From CATQHD01 sp965243165 (lineage in GTDB: Bacteria; Actinomycetota; Acidimicrobiia; Spongiisociales; Spongiisociaceae): 64,000 nt of DNA. The notes below the pieces were generated by a model that did no database searches, was not told the DNA's origin, and worked only from the letters and a program-made list of their open reading frames with translations. Shown here piece after piece: positions 8,756 to 16,480 of this stretch. The first letter of the stretch is position 1. Each line of letters begins with the position of its first letter. Location: positions 1,426,001-1,490,000 of the forward strand of contig OZ251535.1 in assembly GCA_965243165.1 (NCBI GenBank), given 5' to 3'. A program made the position numbers and the translations under genes.

Positions 8756-8990
8756 TCATACCCTCCTGATACCTTGGTGTGGTACAGAAACCGCAGCCGA
8801 TCCGGATGCTGCGGTCATACAGAGGCCGCTCCTCCCAGAGCCGAGGGTTCCAAGGGCGGGGCGGCCGACCTGGCTGCGCTGAGGCGGATCGGGCGCAGAG
8901 GGCCGACGCGTCCTCGGTGTCCGAAGACGGTGGTTCGGCGGCGGCGGGGGCGGGGTTCCCGGCGAAGCCGGGGCGGGGGGCGGAGACCGC
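8756..8990 (+). repeat. Dispersed repeat family I, divergent copy 2
   Basis: This copy has the same order of landmarks as 41440-41700: a CATACCC string, a stem-loop, then a G-rich block. The stem is ACCGCAGC (8790-8797) and GCTGCGGT (8808-8815). Compared with the other two copies, one base pair is changed on both sides (C:G to A:T), which keeps the pairing. Bases 8958-8981 match copy 1 exactly. The rest of the 8552-9276 gap holds only repeats. Confidence 0.55.
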
Positions 8991-9034
8991 GAAAAACGAA
9001 TGCGCTGCTCGGGCTTGGGTTTCAAGTTCGAGTT

Positions 9035-9146
9035 GAGAAGACGAGCTGACAGGCAGAGGGGGATAGAAGTTGTTGCTGGTCAGCGGGTTTTCTGCCAGGG
9101 GTTTCGCCGCATCCAACAACCTGGTCGGTCCCTATCCGCTCGTCCT
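9035..9146 (+). repeat. MITE-like element with terminal inverted repeats, copy B
   Basis: This is a direct repeat of 8588-8707: it shares GAGAAGACGAGC at the left, GGGGATAGAAGT, a TTCGCCG centre and CCTATCCGCTCGTCCT at the right. The left end differs from the copy A arm at two positions. The interior has diverged more than the ends. Confidence 0.6.
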
Positions 9147-9195
9147 CGATTCACGAGAGTGGGGCGGACAGATAATAAGCGCCTGCACCCCGTAT

Positions 9196-9270
9196 GACTC
9201 GGGGCAACACAGGGAAATGACTTTCTGAGCAAACAACGCCGCCCCCCGCAGGGGCATGAGCAATCGGGGT
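9196..9270 (+). repeat. Dispersed repeat family II, copy 2
   Basis: GACTCGGGGCAACACAGGGA, a variable middle, then GCCGCCCCCCGCAGGGGCAT matches 5898-5963 in order. It lies directly past the stop of the redoxin gene and its GC-rich arms could end that transcript. Confidence 0.5.
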
Positions 9271-9276
9271 GAACGG

Positions 9277-9849
9277 TCAGGCCGGCTCGTTGCCGGGCTT
9301 CCACTTGATCGAGCAGCCCATCGAGGGGTGCTGCGGTTCGGGGGCCGGACGGCCGTCCAGCACCGCATCCAAGGCCGCCCGCAGGTCCTCTCCGGTCACC
9401 GGCTTGCCCGAGTTGGGCCGCGAGCCGTCGAACCTGCCCCGGTAGGCGAGGGTGCGGTCCTTCCCGAACAGGAAGAAGTCGGGGGTGCAGACCGCCGTGT
9501 ACGCCTTGGCCGTTTCCTGGGTCTCGTCGTACAGGACCGGGAAGCCGTACCCCCGCCGGCGGGCCACCTCGCCGAGCTGTTCGGGCGAGTCGTCGGGGTA
9601 GTTCTCGGCGTCGTTGGCGCTGATCCCCACGATGGACGCCCCCGAGCCGCGGTAGTCGCGGCTGAAGGCGGCCAGCCCGTCCTGGATATGCACCACATAG
9701 GGGCAGTGGTTGCACATGAAGATCACCACCAGGGCCGGGCCGGCGGCCAGGCCGGCGAGGCTGACCCGGCCCCCGCTCACCGTATCCGGCAGGTCGAAGG
9801 CGGGGGCGGGGGTGCCGAGCGCAAGCATCTTGGAAGAAACTACGGCCAT
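9277..9849 (-). CDS. Thioredoxin-fold redoxin (AhpC/TSA family)
   Basis: This 190-residue peroxiredoxin/TlpA-like protein has the fold start GTPAPAFDLPD, a strand ending in FMCNHCPYVVHIQDGL (a CxxC pair followed by Pro-Tyr-Val, typical of this redoxin subgroup) and later CTPDFFLFGKDR with the cis-proline. It probably reduces disulfides or peroxides in the cytoplasm, as no signal peptide is present. The start is the ATG at 9849. The HNH gene lies upstream on the same strand with a gap of about 77 bases, so co-transcription is possible. Confidence 0.88.
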   Translation of the reverse strand: MAVVSSKMLALGTPAPAFDLPDTVSGGRVSLAGLAAGPALVVIFMCNHCPYVVHIQDGLAAFSRDYRGSGASIVGISANDAENYPDDSPEQLGEVARRRGYGFPVLYDETQETAKAYTAVCTPDFFLFGKDRTLAYRGRFDGSRPNSGKPVTGEDLRAALDAVLDGRPAPEPQHPSMGCSIKWKPGNEPA

Positions 9850-9926
9850 GGCTGGGGCTCCGTCGGTAGGGGATCGGTTCCGGCCAGGATACACGCCCGG
9901 CGGCGGCCCGGGCCGAGCGCCTCCGC

Positions 9927-10433
9927 TCAGGCGGTGGCGGTCTGCAGGTACGGAACCCAGCGGGGGTCGCGCCCCTTCCCGAGCGCCGCGTACAGCCACC
10001 CCTGGTAGCTGGGGGTGGTGGGGGTCCTGGTCAACTTGAGGCCGGCCTGGCCGGGGAGGCGGTTGCCCTTGCGGATGTTGCAGCGGCGGCAGCAGGCCAC
10101 CACGTTCTCCCAGGAGTGCTTGCCGCCGGTCGACCTCGGTACGACGTGGTCCAGACTCTCCGCCGGGGCGGTGCAGTACTGGCAGCGGTTGCCGTCGCGG
10201 GCGAACACCGCGGTGCGGGTGAGCGGAACCCGGCGGTGGTAGGGGACCTTCACGTAGTTGCGGAGGCGCACCACCGAAGGCACCTCGAACGCGTTCTCGG
10301 CGCTGCGCCAGGTGCGGTCGGCCGCCGCCACGGTCTCCGCCTTGGCGCGCAGCACCAGCACCACCGCCCGCCGGGCGCTCACGACGGACAGCGGTTCGTA
10401 GGTTGCGTTGAGGACCAGGGCCCGCTCGGCCAT
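9927..10433 (-). CDS. HNH endonuclease
   Basis: This 168-residue protein begins MAERALVLNATYEPLSVVSARRAV and is typical of the actinobacterial HNH family. The nuclease core has CQYC (zinc ligands), DHVVPRSTGG (catalytic histidine), WENVVACCRRCNIRKG (the Asn and second zinc pair) and a final basic part. Two adjacent ATG codons lie at 10436 and 10433; the second is better spaced from GGACGGAG and was used. The family is widespread outside restriction operons and the substrate is unknown. Its neighbours are a redoxin and a Fur regulator. Confidence 0.85.
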   Translation of the reverse strand: MAERALVLNATYEPLSVVSARRAVVLVLRAKAETVAAADRTWRSAENAFEVPSVVRLRNYVKVPYHRRVPLTRTAVFARDGNRCQYCTAPAESLDHVVPRSTGGKHSWENVVACCRRCNIRKGNRLPGQAGLKLTRTPTTPSYQGWLYAALGKGRDPRWVPYLQTATA

Positions 10434-10545
10434 CATCTCCGTCCAGTGAAAGCAGGGTTCGGCCCCAAGATACCAAGAGAGCGGTCGGACATGTAACCGG
10501 TCGTCCGGTGAAGGGCCGGGGCGGCGCCTCTCTCCGCCCTCGGGG

Positions 10546-10986
10546 TCAGGAGCAGCCGGCGCAGAGCCCTTCGATTTCGAGCGTGTGCCCGGCGGCGGTG
10601 AAGCCCTGCAGCCCGGCCGCATCCGACGCCAAGTCGGCGAGGGCCGTTTCCCAGGCTTCCGGCAGCTCCACGTCGCCGACCGCGCCGCACCGCCTGCACA
10701 CCAGGTGATGATGATGGCCCACCAACCATTCGGCCGGCTCGTAGCGGATGTTCCCCCCGCTCCCGTGGTGGGGGGCGAGCACACCCGCTTCGGTCAGCAC
10801 CGAAAGGGAGCGGTACAGGGAGGAGACGGGCATTTCCCCCCCCAGATCGCCGTGCAGTTCCGAAGCCGACCGGGGCCCGTCGGCGGCGGCCAGGCACTTC
10901 ATCACCCTGCGCCGCCCTTTCGTGTAGCGGAGGCCGGAGGCGGCGAGGCGCGCCGCTATCTGTTGGCCGATCTGCCGGCTGGACAT
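10546..10986 (-). CDS. Fur-family metal-dependent repressor (Zur-like)
   Basis: This 146-residue protein has the N-terminal winged helix with YTKGRRRVMKCLAAADGPRSA and the recognition part PVSSLYRSLSVLTEAGVL. The hinge and metal region is H73-H74, then HHHHLVCRRCG (H91-94, C97, C100), and C142/C145 close the CxxC...CxxC structural zinc site. The shortness and four-histidine run fit Zur or another Fur relative in actinobacteria; which metal it senses cannot be told. A Fur-type operator is present at 28292-28310 before the giant surface-protein gene, a possible target. A TATAAT box lies upstream at 11082-11087 on this strand. Confidence 0.85.
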   Translation of the reverse strand: MSSRQIGQQIAARLAASGLRYTKGRRRVMKCLAAADGPRSASELHGDLGGEMPVSSLYRSLSVLTEAGVLAPHHGSGGNIRYEPAEWLVGHHHHLVCRRCGAVGDVELPEAWETALADLASDAAGLQGFTAAGHTLEIEGLCAGCS

Positions 10987-11081
10987 GGGAACCTTTCGAT
11001 GAGCGGCTGGGGGCGGGCTGAGTTGCGGCGGGGGCGGACGCGGCGCGTCTTCCTCCCTCTTCCTTTTCCATTCCTCTTCCC

Positions 11082-11087
11082 ATTATA
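11082..11087 (-). promoter_or_regulatory. -10 box of the Fur-family gene
   Basis: Read on the minus strand this is TATAAT, about 95 bases before the start codon. It lies inside an imperfect inverted repeat with arms TTCCCA and TGGGAA (about 11078-11104), a possible autoregulatory site. No clear -35 hexamer is seen. Confidence 0.4.
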
Positions 11088-11190
11088 GCAATGCAATTGG
11101 GAATCGAACGGCCCCCGCCCGCCCGGCGCCCGGCGGAGAAGGCTGTCCGCCTCGGCGGCCCGGGGAAGAATTTTCAGAAAATGGTAAAAA

Positions 11191-11230
11191 GTGGTAGAAA
11201 GTGGTTCAAAGTGGGCTATAGTGGGGGGTG
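11191..11230 (+). promoter_or_regulatory. MraZ operator: four GTGG boxes at 10-base spacing
   Basis: GTGG occurs at 11191, 11201, 11211 and 11221, exactly 10 bases apart, three of them as AAAGTGG. MraZ is known to bind arrays of short TGG-containing repeats in front of its own gene, so this is very probably the autoregulatory site of the dcw operon. Confidence 0.85.
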
Positions 11231-11302
11231 GAACAACCGAGAGGGGCGCAAGCAACGGCGCCCCTCAGAGCGCCTCGGGGCGAGAGGATAGGAAGGAACC
11301 AG

Positions 11303-11734
11303 GTGTTTCTGGGTCAATACCAGCACACGGTGGACGGGAAGGGCCGGCTGGTGCTCCCCGCCCGGTACCGCGACCGGCTGGTCAACGGCTGCGTGGTAAC
11401 CAAGGGCCAGGAAAGGTGCCTGTACGTGTTTCCCATGGACAGATGGGAAGAGGAGGTGGCGAAGTACCGGAATCTGTCCCGGACCGACGCCCGCGCCCGC
11501 CGCCTCGCCCGCGCCTTCTTCGCCGGCGCCATCCGCCAGCAGCTCGACGCCGCCGGCCGGGTGCAGCTCCCCTCCCGGCTGCGGGAATACGCGGACCTGG
11601 GAAAGCAGGTCACGGTCATCGGCGTGGAGGACCGCGCCGAGATATGGAACACGGAGGCCTGGGAGCAATACGACGAACAGGCCGACGAGTTCTATTCGAG
11701 CATCGAGGAGGCGTTATCGGATTACGGCGTCTGA
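11303..11734 (+). CDS. mraZ: MraZ transcriptional regulator
   Basis: This 143-residue protein, the usual length of MraZ, has two SpoVT/AbrB-like halves: FLGQYQHTVDGKGRLVLPARYRD and later QQLDAAGRVQLPSRLREYA. It binds its own promoter and controls the division and cell-wall cluster. The GTG at 11303 was chosen because AGGAAGGA precedes it and the conserved family start MFLGxYxHxxD then begins at residue 1; the frame is open 25 codons further up but without conserved sequence. Four GTGG boxes lie 70-110 bases upstream. Confidence 0.95.
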   Translation: MFLGQYQHTVDGKGRLVLPARYRDRLVNGCVVTKGQERCLYVFPMDRWEEEVAKYRNLSRTDARARRLARAFFAGAIRQQLDAAGRVQLPSRLREYADLGKQVTVIGVEDRAEIWNTEAWEQYDEQADEFYSSIEEALSDYGV

Positions 11735-11780
11735 CCACCAAACCCAACCCCTGCCCCGGCGCAACGACGGCCTGCTCATC

Positions 11781-11854
11781 GCCAGCCCTCCGGATACCAA
11801 TGGAATGCCCCTACTCCGCCCGCACTCTGTTTGGTATGCAACCGGGGGGCTGGC
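11781..11854 (+). promoter_or_regulatory. Long inverted repeat covering the rsmH ribosome-binding site
   Basis: The left arm 11781-11800 (GCCAGCCCTCCGGATACCAA) pairs with the right arm 11831-11854 (TTGGTATGC, AACCGG, GGGGCTGGC) apart from one mismatch and a four-base bulge. The right arm contains the G-run that would serve as the rsmH Shine-Dalgarno and ends one base before the ATG. In RNA this hairpin would hide the rsmH start. Confidence 0.6.
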
Positions 11855-11855
11855 A

Positions 11856-12794
11856 ATGAGCCAGGCATCGGACACCCAATATACCGCAGACCGCAGGCCC
11901 TACCACATTCCGGTGATGCTGGAGGAAGTGGTCGACCTGTTCGCGCCGCTGGAGGAAGGGGTGATCGTCGACGCCACCTACGGCGGCGGCGGCCACGCCT
12001 CGGCCCTGCTGGACCGGCTGGACCGGGGGGTGCGCGTGCTCGGCATCGACCGCGATCCGGAGGCCGTCTCCCGGGCGGCGGCCCGGGAGCGGCTCGAGCT
12101 GGCGGTCGGCAACTTCGGCGAGCTGGACGCCGTCCTGAGGAAAAGGGGGGTGGATGAAGCCGCCGGGGTGCTGTTCGACCTGGGCGTGTCGAGCCGCCAG
12201 CTGGATGAGGCCCGGCGCGGCTTTTCCTACCGGCGGGACGGGCCGCTCGACATGCGCATGGGGCCCGACGCCGCCGAGTCCGCCCGCGAGGTGGTGAACC
12301 GCACGCCCGTCCCGGAGCTGGCCCGCATCCTCCGCACCCTCGGTGAGGAACGCTTCGCCCGGCGGATCGCCCGCGCCATCTCCGAAGCCCGCCCCATCGC
12401 TTCCACCGGACGGCTGGCCGAGGTGGTGCGCGCGGCCGTCCCGGCGGCGGCCCGCCGTTCCGGAGGCCATCCCGCCCGGCGCACCTTCCAGGCCGTGCGG
12501 ATGGCGGTCAACGACGAGCTGGGCGCGCTGTCGTCGGGGCTGGACCATGGGATCCGCGCCCTCCGCCCCGGCGGCCGGTGCGTGGCCATCTCCTACCACT
12601 CGCTGGAAGACCGGCTGGTCAAGCAGCGCTTCCGCCGGGGAGAGGGCCGCGGCCCGGGGCCCGTCCTCCCGGTCCCTCCGCCGGTGGAGCTGACGGTGCT
12701 CACCCCCAAGCCGCTCCGCCCCCGGCCCGGGGAGGTCGGCAGCAACCCCCGGTCCCGGAGCGCCCGCCTGCGGGCGGCGGAGAAGGCGGCATGA
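11856..12794 (+). CDS. rsmH: 16S rRNA (cytosine1402-N4)-methyltransferase
   Basis: This 312-residue SAM-dependent methyltransferase modifies C1402 of 16S rRNA. It shows the family start YHIPVMLEEVVDLF, the SAM-binding VDATYGGGGHASALL, the GIDRDPEA strand end, FDLGVSSRQLDEARRGFSYR and a C-terminal KPLRPRPGEVGSNPRSRSARLR. The start ATG at 11856 gives the standard length. It is the second gene of the dcw operon and overlaps ftsL by four bases (ATGA). The hairpin in front of it may tune its translation apart from mraZ. Confidence 0.96.
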   Translation: MSQASDTQYTADRRPYHIPVMLEEVVDLFAPLEEGVIVDATYGGGGHASALLDRLDRGVRVLGIDRDPEAVSRAAARERLELAVGNFGELDAVLRKRGVDEAAGVLFDLGVSSRQLDEARRGFSYRRDGPLDMRMGPDAAESAREVVNRTPVPELARILRTLGEERFARRIARAISEARPIASTGRLAEVVRAAVPAAARRSGGHPARRTFQAVRMAVNDELGALSSGLDHGIRALRPGGRCVAISYHSLEDRLVKQRFRRGEGRGPGPVLPVPPPVELTVLTPKPLRPRPGEVGSNPRSRSARLRAAEKAA

Positions 12795-13159
12795 CCGTAC
12801 GGTCGTCCCTGCGCTCCATCGGCGCCGTCCGGGCGCCGCTCAGGCTGGTGAGCAGCCGCCGGCTGTCCATGTTCTCCGCCCTCGGCTGGGTGCTGTACAC
12901 CGCGGTGATAGTGGGGGCCTTCCTGTCTCTCTTCCTCCTGCGGGGCGCGGCCGACGAGTCGGCCTTCGAGATCCGCCGGGTGGAGCAGCAGATCGAGATC
13001 GAGCTGGACCGCCGCCACCTGCTGCAGCTCGAGAAGACCCGCCTGGAGGAGCCCGGGAAGATCAGCGAGATCGCCGAGAGGATGTTGGGCATGGTGCTGC
13101 CCGACGATGTGATACCGGTCACCGTTGTTCCGGCCGGCCGGGCAGGCGGGGGTTCATGA
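12791..13159 (+). CDS. ftsL: FtsL-like septum protein
   Basis: This 122-residue single-pass membrane protein has a basic cytoplasmic part of about 30 residues, a membrane segment at about residues 32-53 (YTAVIVGAFLSLFLL), then a heptad-rich coiled coil (IRRVEQQIEIELDRRHLLQLEKTRLEEP) ending in a typical PGKISEIAERMLGM segment. FtsL pairs with DivIC/FtsB and links the FtsWI synthase to FtsQ. Sequence conservation in the family is low, so the call rests on layout and on position between rsmH and ftsI. Its ATG overlaps the rsmH stop. Confidence 0.85.
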   Translation: MTVRSSLRSIGAVRAPLRLVSSRRLSMFSALGWVLYTAVIVGAFLSLFLLRGAADESAFEIRRVEQQIEIELDRRHLLQLEKTRLEEPGKISEIAERMLGMVLPDDVIPVTVVPAGRAGGGS

Positions 13160-13257
13160 CCCGGCGCGCCTGCTCGGGGAGAGCGCCCGGGGAGGGCTCC
13201 CGGGCCGGACGCGGCGGGCCGGGCCGGGCGGCATGAGAAGCGGTGGGGTGAGATGCT

Positions 13258-15024
13258 GTGAATGCGGAGAAGAGTCCGGGCATCGGAGCGAAGGAGCAGC
13301 GGCCGAGGCGCTCCGTCGACGTCCGCCTGCTCATCACGGTGCTGGTGTTCACAGCAATCTGGGTGTCCATCGGATACCGGTTGTTCCAGGTGCAGGTGGT
13401 CGACGCCGCCGGATACAGGGAAGCGGCGGAAGGGCAGCGGCTGCGGGTGGAGGAGACCTCCGCCGCCCGGGGGACGATCTACGACCGCCAGGGCCGGGAG
13501 CTGGCGGTCAGCATCGAATCGAAGACGGTCTACGCCAATCCCCGCCAGATCGATGACATAGGAGAGGCCGCCTTCCTGCTCGGCGAGATACTCGAACTGA
13601 ACGTCCACCATCTGCGGGAGAAACTCGACTCCTCCTCGACCTTCGTGTTCGTGGCCCGCCAGGTGGAGGAGGAACAGGCGGCGGCGGTGGAGGAGCTGGA
13701 GCTGGCGGGCATCCATTTTCTCACCGAGCCCAAGCGGGTGTACACGACAGGCGTGATGGCCGCCCACACGGTGGGCTTCGTCGACGTCGACTCCAAAGGG
13801 ATCGAAGGCCTCGAAGCGCAGTACGACGAGCTGCTCACCGGTGTTCCGGGGAGCGTGCTGGCCGAGCGGGCGCCGGGGGGGCAGCTGATCCCGCACGGCC
13901 GCTACGAAGTGCAGCCGGCCGTCCCCGGCGCCGATCTGATCACCTCCCTCGACCGCGAGGTGCAGTTCTCCGCCTACCAAGGATGCCTGTCGACCCTGGA
14001 GCGCACCAGGGCGGAGCGGTGCACGGTGGTGGTGCTCGATCCCTCCACCTTTGAGGTGCTGGCCATGGCGGTGGTGCCTTCCTTCGACCCGTCGGACCGA
14101 ACCGGCCTGGATCCTTCCAGCGGAATCCTGTCCAACTCCGCGGTGCGCTCCGTGTACGAGCCCGGTTCCACCCAGAAGGCGGTGACCCTCTCCGCCGCGG
14201 TGGAAGAAGCGGTGGTCGAATGGGACACCCAGTATCTGGTGCCGGACACCATCGAGGTGGTGGAAGGGGCCTGCCTCGACGAGGGCGTCATCGGGTGCTA
14301 CCGGGACTTCACCCCCCATGAGCCCGCCCTGATGACCGTCAAGGACTGCATCCGGGTCTCCTCCAATGTCTGCACCGTCAAGATCGGCCAGGATCTGGGG
14401 GCCAAATACCTGGCCTCCTATCTGGACGCCTTCGGATACGGGCGCGCCACCGGCATCGACTTCCCCGGCGAGTCGCGGGGGACCGTCAACCTTCCCCACG
14501 GATGCCCGACCTGCCCGTCCTCCGCCTCGATCGGCTATTCCCTGTCCGTTTCCCCTCTTCAGATGGCGTCGGTGTACGCCACCATCGCCAACGGAGGCCT
14601 GCGGATGGCGCCCCGGCTGGTGACCGGGATCGTGGACGGCAACGGCGTGAACCAGCTCCCGCAGGTCCCCTCGGTGCGGGTCCTCTCCGAGAACGCCGCC
14701 CGCAAGGTGCGCCTGCTCCTCGAGACGGTGGTGGACGACGGCACCGGGGTCGAGGCGGCGGTGCGGGGCTACACCGTGGGCGGCAAGACCGGCACCACCC
14801 GCAAGTTCGACCGCCAGCTCGGCGTCTACACCGACGACTTCGTGGCCAGCTTCGTGGGGATGGCCCCCGTCGACGAACCCCGGCTGGTGGTTGCGGTGGT
14901 GGTCGATTCGCCCCAGGCGGACAGAGAGTTGGACCGCACCGGCGGGTTGGTGGCCGCCCCCCTGTTCTCGGAGGTCATGGAGTCGTCCCTGCATCAGATG
15001 GGGGTGAGGCCGGATGCCCGTTGA
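13258..15024 (+). CDS. ftsI: Peptidoglycan transpeptidase FtsI (class B PBP)
   Basis: This 588-residue septal transpeptidase has an N-terminal membrane anchor (about residues 22-42), a PBP dimerisation domain with RGTIYDRQGRELA, and a penicillin-binding domain with active-site motifs STQK (S304), SSN (368-370) and KTGT (510-513). It cross-links new septal peptidoglycan with FtsW. The GTG at 13258 lies about 100 bases past ftsL, the largest gap inside the wall-gene run. All eight cysteines lie in the transpeptidase domain in four close pairs, including one next to SSN (SSNVC), which suggests disulfides. The end overlaps murE by 11 bases. No PASTA repeats are present. Confidence 0.95.
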   Translation: MNAEKSPGIGAKEQRPRRSVDVRLLITVLVFTAIWVSIGYRLFQVQVVDAAGYREAAEGQRLRVEETSAARGTIYDRQGRELAVSIESKTVYANPRQIDDIGEAAFLLGEILELNVHHLREKLDSSSTFVFVARQVEEEQAAAVEELELAGIHFLTEPKRVYTTGVMAAHTVGFVDVDSKGIEGLEAQYDELLTGVPGSVLAERAPGGQLIPHGRYEVQPAVPGADLITSLDREVQFSAYQGCLSTLERTRAERCTVVVLDPSTFEVLAMAVVPSFDPSDRTGLDPSSGILSNSAVRSVYEPGSTQKAVTLSAAVEEAVVEWDTQYLVPDTIEVVEGACLDEGVIGCYRDFTPHEPALMTVKDCIRVSSNVCTVKIGQDLGAKYLASYLDAFGYGRATGIDFPGESRGTVNLPHGCPTCPSSASIGYSLSVSPLQMASVYATIANGGLRMAPRLVTGIVDGNGVNQLPQVPSVRVLSENAARKVRLLLETVVDDGTGVEAAVRGYTVGGKTGTTRKFDRQLGVYTDDFVASFVGMAPVDEPRLVVAVVVDSPQADRELDRTGGLVAAPLFSEVMESSLHQMGVRPDAR

Positions 15025-16480
15025 GCCGGTGAGGCTGTCCGCCGTCGCCGAACGGATCGGCGGCGCCCTGAACGGGGCGGGCGACCCCCTGATCAGCGAC
15101 GCCACCCACGACAGCCGCCGGGCGGGCCCGGGTTTTCTGTTCGCCGCCCTGCGCGGCCTCGAGGCCGACGGCCGCGCCTTCGCCGGGGATGCGGCCGCCC
15201 GCGGGGCGGCGGCGGCGCTGGTGGAAGGGGAGTTCCTTCCGCTGGCGCTTCCCCAGATCAGCGCGCCGAACGCCCGCCGGGCGCTGGGGAGGGCGGCCTC
15301 CCTGGTGCACGGCGATCCGACCCGCCGGCTCGACGTGATCGGGGTAACCGGCACCAACGGCAAGACCACCGTGACCCTGATGCTCGAATCCATCGCCCGC
15401 GCCGCGGGCCGGCCCTTCGGCCGGGCGGGCACCCTGGGCGCCAGCCTGCCCGGCGGAGGCGGGCCTCTGCCCCTCACCACGCCGGAGAGCCCCGACCTCC
15501 AGCGCCTCTTCGCCGAGATGGTGGAAGGGGGCGCCGCGCTGGCGGCGGTGGAGGTGTCGTCGCACGCCTTGGCCCTCGACCGGGTCGAGGGAACCTCGTT
15601 CGCGGTGGCCGCCTTCACCAATCTGTCCCAGGACCATCTGGACTTCCACGGGACCATGGAAGACTATTTCGCGGCCAAGAGCCTCCTCTTCGACGGAAGG
15701 GCCGCCGTCCACGTGATCGACGTCACCGATCCGCCCGGCCGCCGTCTGGCCGAGCAAGCGCCGGGCCCCGTGGTCACGGTGGGTTTCGGCGCCGGCCGGG
15801 ATGTCGCGATAACCGCCGCCGAGGCGGATCTGACGGGCGCCCGGTTCGTCTGCCGGGCGGGCGGCGGGGAGGCGGAGATCAGATTGAGGCTCGGAGGCCT
15901 CCACAACGTGCGCAACGCGGCGGCGGCGGCCGCCTGCGCCCGGCAGACGGGGATCGGGATGGCCGAGATAGCGGCGGGGTTGGAGGCGGTCGAGCGGATA
16001 CCGGGCCGGCTCGACCCGGTGGAGGAGGGGCAGCCCTTCACGGTGCTGGTGGACTACGCCCACACCCCGGCCGCGGTGGAGTCGGTGGTGGAGGCCGCTC
16101 TGGAGCACTGCCGGGGCTCGGTGATCGTGGTGGTGGGCGGCGCCGGGGGCCGCGACCCGTCCAAGCGCCCGCTGCTGGGGGCGGCCGCCGCCCGGGCCGA
16201 CCTGGCGGTCATCACCTCCGACAACCCCCGGTTCGAGGATCCCGAGGCGCTGGTGGCGGAAGTGGCGGCCGGGGCGGCGGCGGGCCGGGCCGAGGTGGTG
16301 GAGGAGGTGGATCGGAGAGCCGCCATCGGGCTGGCGCTGGGCCGGGCGCGCCCCGGCGATGCGGTGCTCATCCTGGGAAAGGGCCACGAGCAGTTTCAGT
16401 ATCTCGGCGGCGGGGCGGCCCCGTTCGACGACCGGGCGGTGGCCGCCTCCTTTCTGGCGAACGGAGGCGCCCGCCCGTGA
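15014..16480 (+). CDS. murE: UDP-MurNAc-dipeptide:meso-diaminopimelate ligase
   Basis: This 488-residue Mur ligase adds the third residue of the peptidoglycan stem peptide. It shows the substrate-binding SDATHDSR start, the ATP loop GTNGKTT (from residue 113), the TTPESPDL and EVSSHAL segments, a lysine in the DYFAAKSLLF region that would be the carbamylated residue, and DNPR at 403-406. In this family DNPR marks use of meso-diaminopimelate, so the wall is probably DAP-type. The gene is translationally coupled to ftsI upstream and to mraY downstream. murF, normally next, is absent. Confidence 0.95.
   Translation: MPVEPVRLSAVAERIGGALNGAGDPLISDATHDSRRAGPGFLFAALRGLEADGRAFAGDAAARGAAAALVEGEFLPLALPQISAPNARRALGRAASLVHGDPTRRLDVIGVTGTNGKTTVTLMLESIARAAGRPFGRAGTLGASLPGGGGPLPLTTPESPDLQRLFAEMVEGGAALAAVEVSSHALALDRVEGTSFAVAAFTNLSQDHLDFHGTMEDYFAAKSLLFDGRAAVHVIDVTDPPGRRLAEQAPGPVVTVGFGAGRDVAITAAEADLTGARFVCRAGGGEAEIRLRLGGLHNVRNAAAAAACARQTGIGMAEIAAGLEAVERIPGRLDPVEEGQPFTVLVDYAHTPAAVESVVEAALEHCRGSVIVVVGGAGGRDPSKRPLLGAAAARADLAVITSDNPRFEDPEALVAEVAAGAAAGRAEVVEEVDRRAAIGLALGRARPGDAVLILGKGHEQFQYLGGGAAPFDDRAVAASFLANGGARP

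Noticed and set aside
12700..15657. Minus-strand frame opposite ftsL, ftsI and murE.
   Set aside because: The sense strand encodes complete, motif-bearing Fts and Mur proteins; the antisense frame has no recognisable domain.
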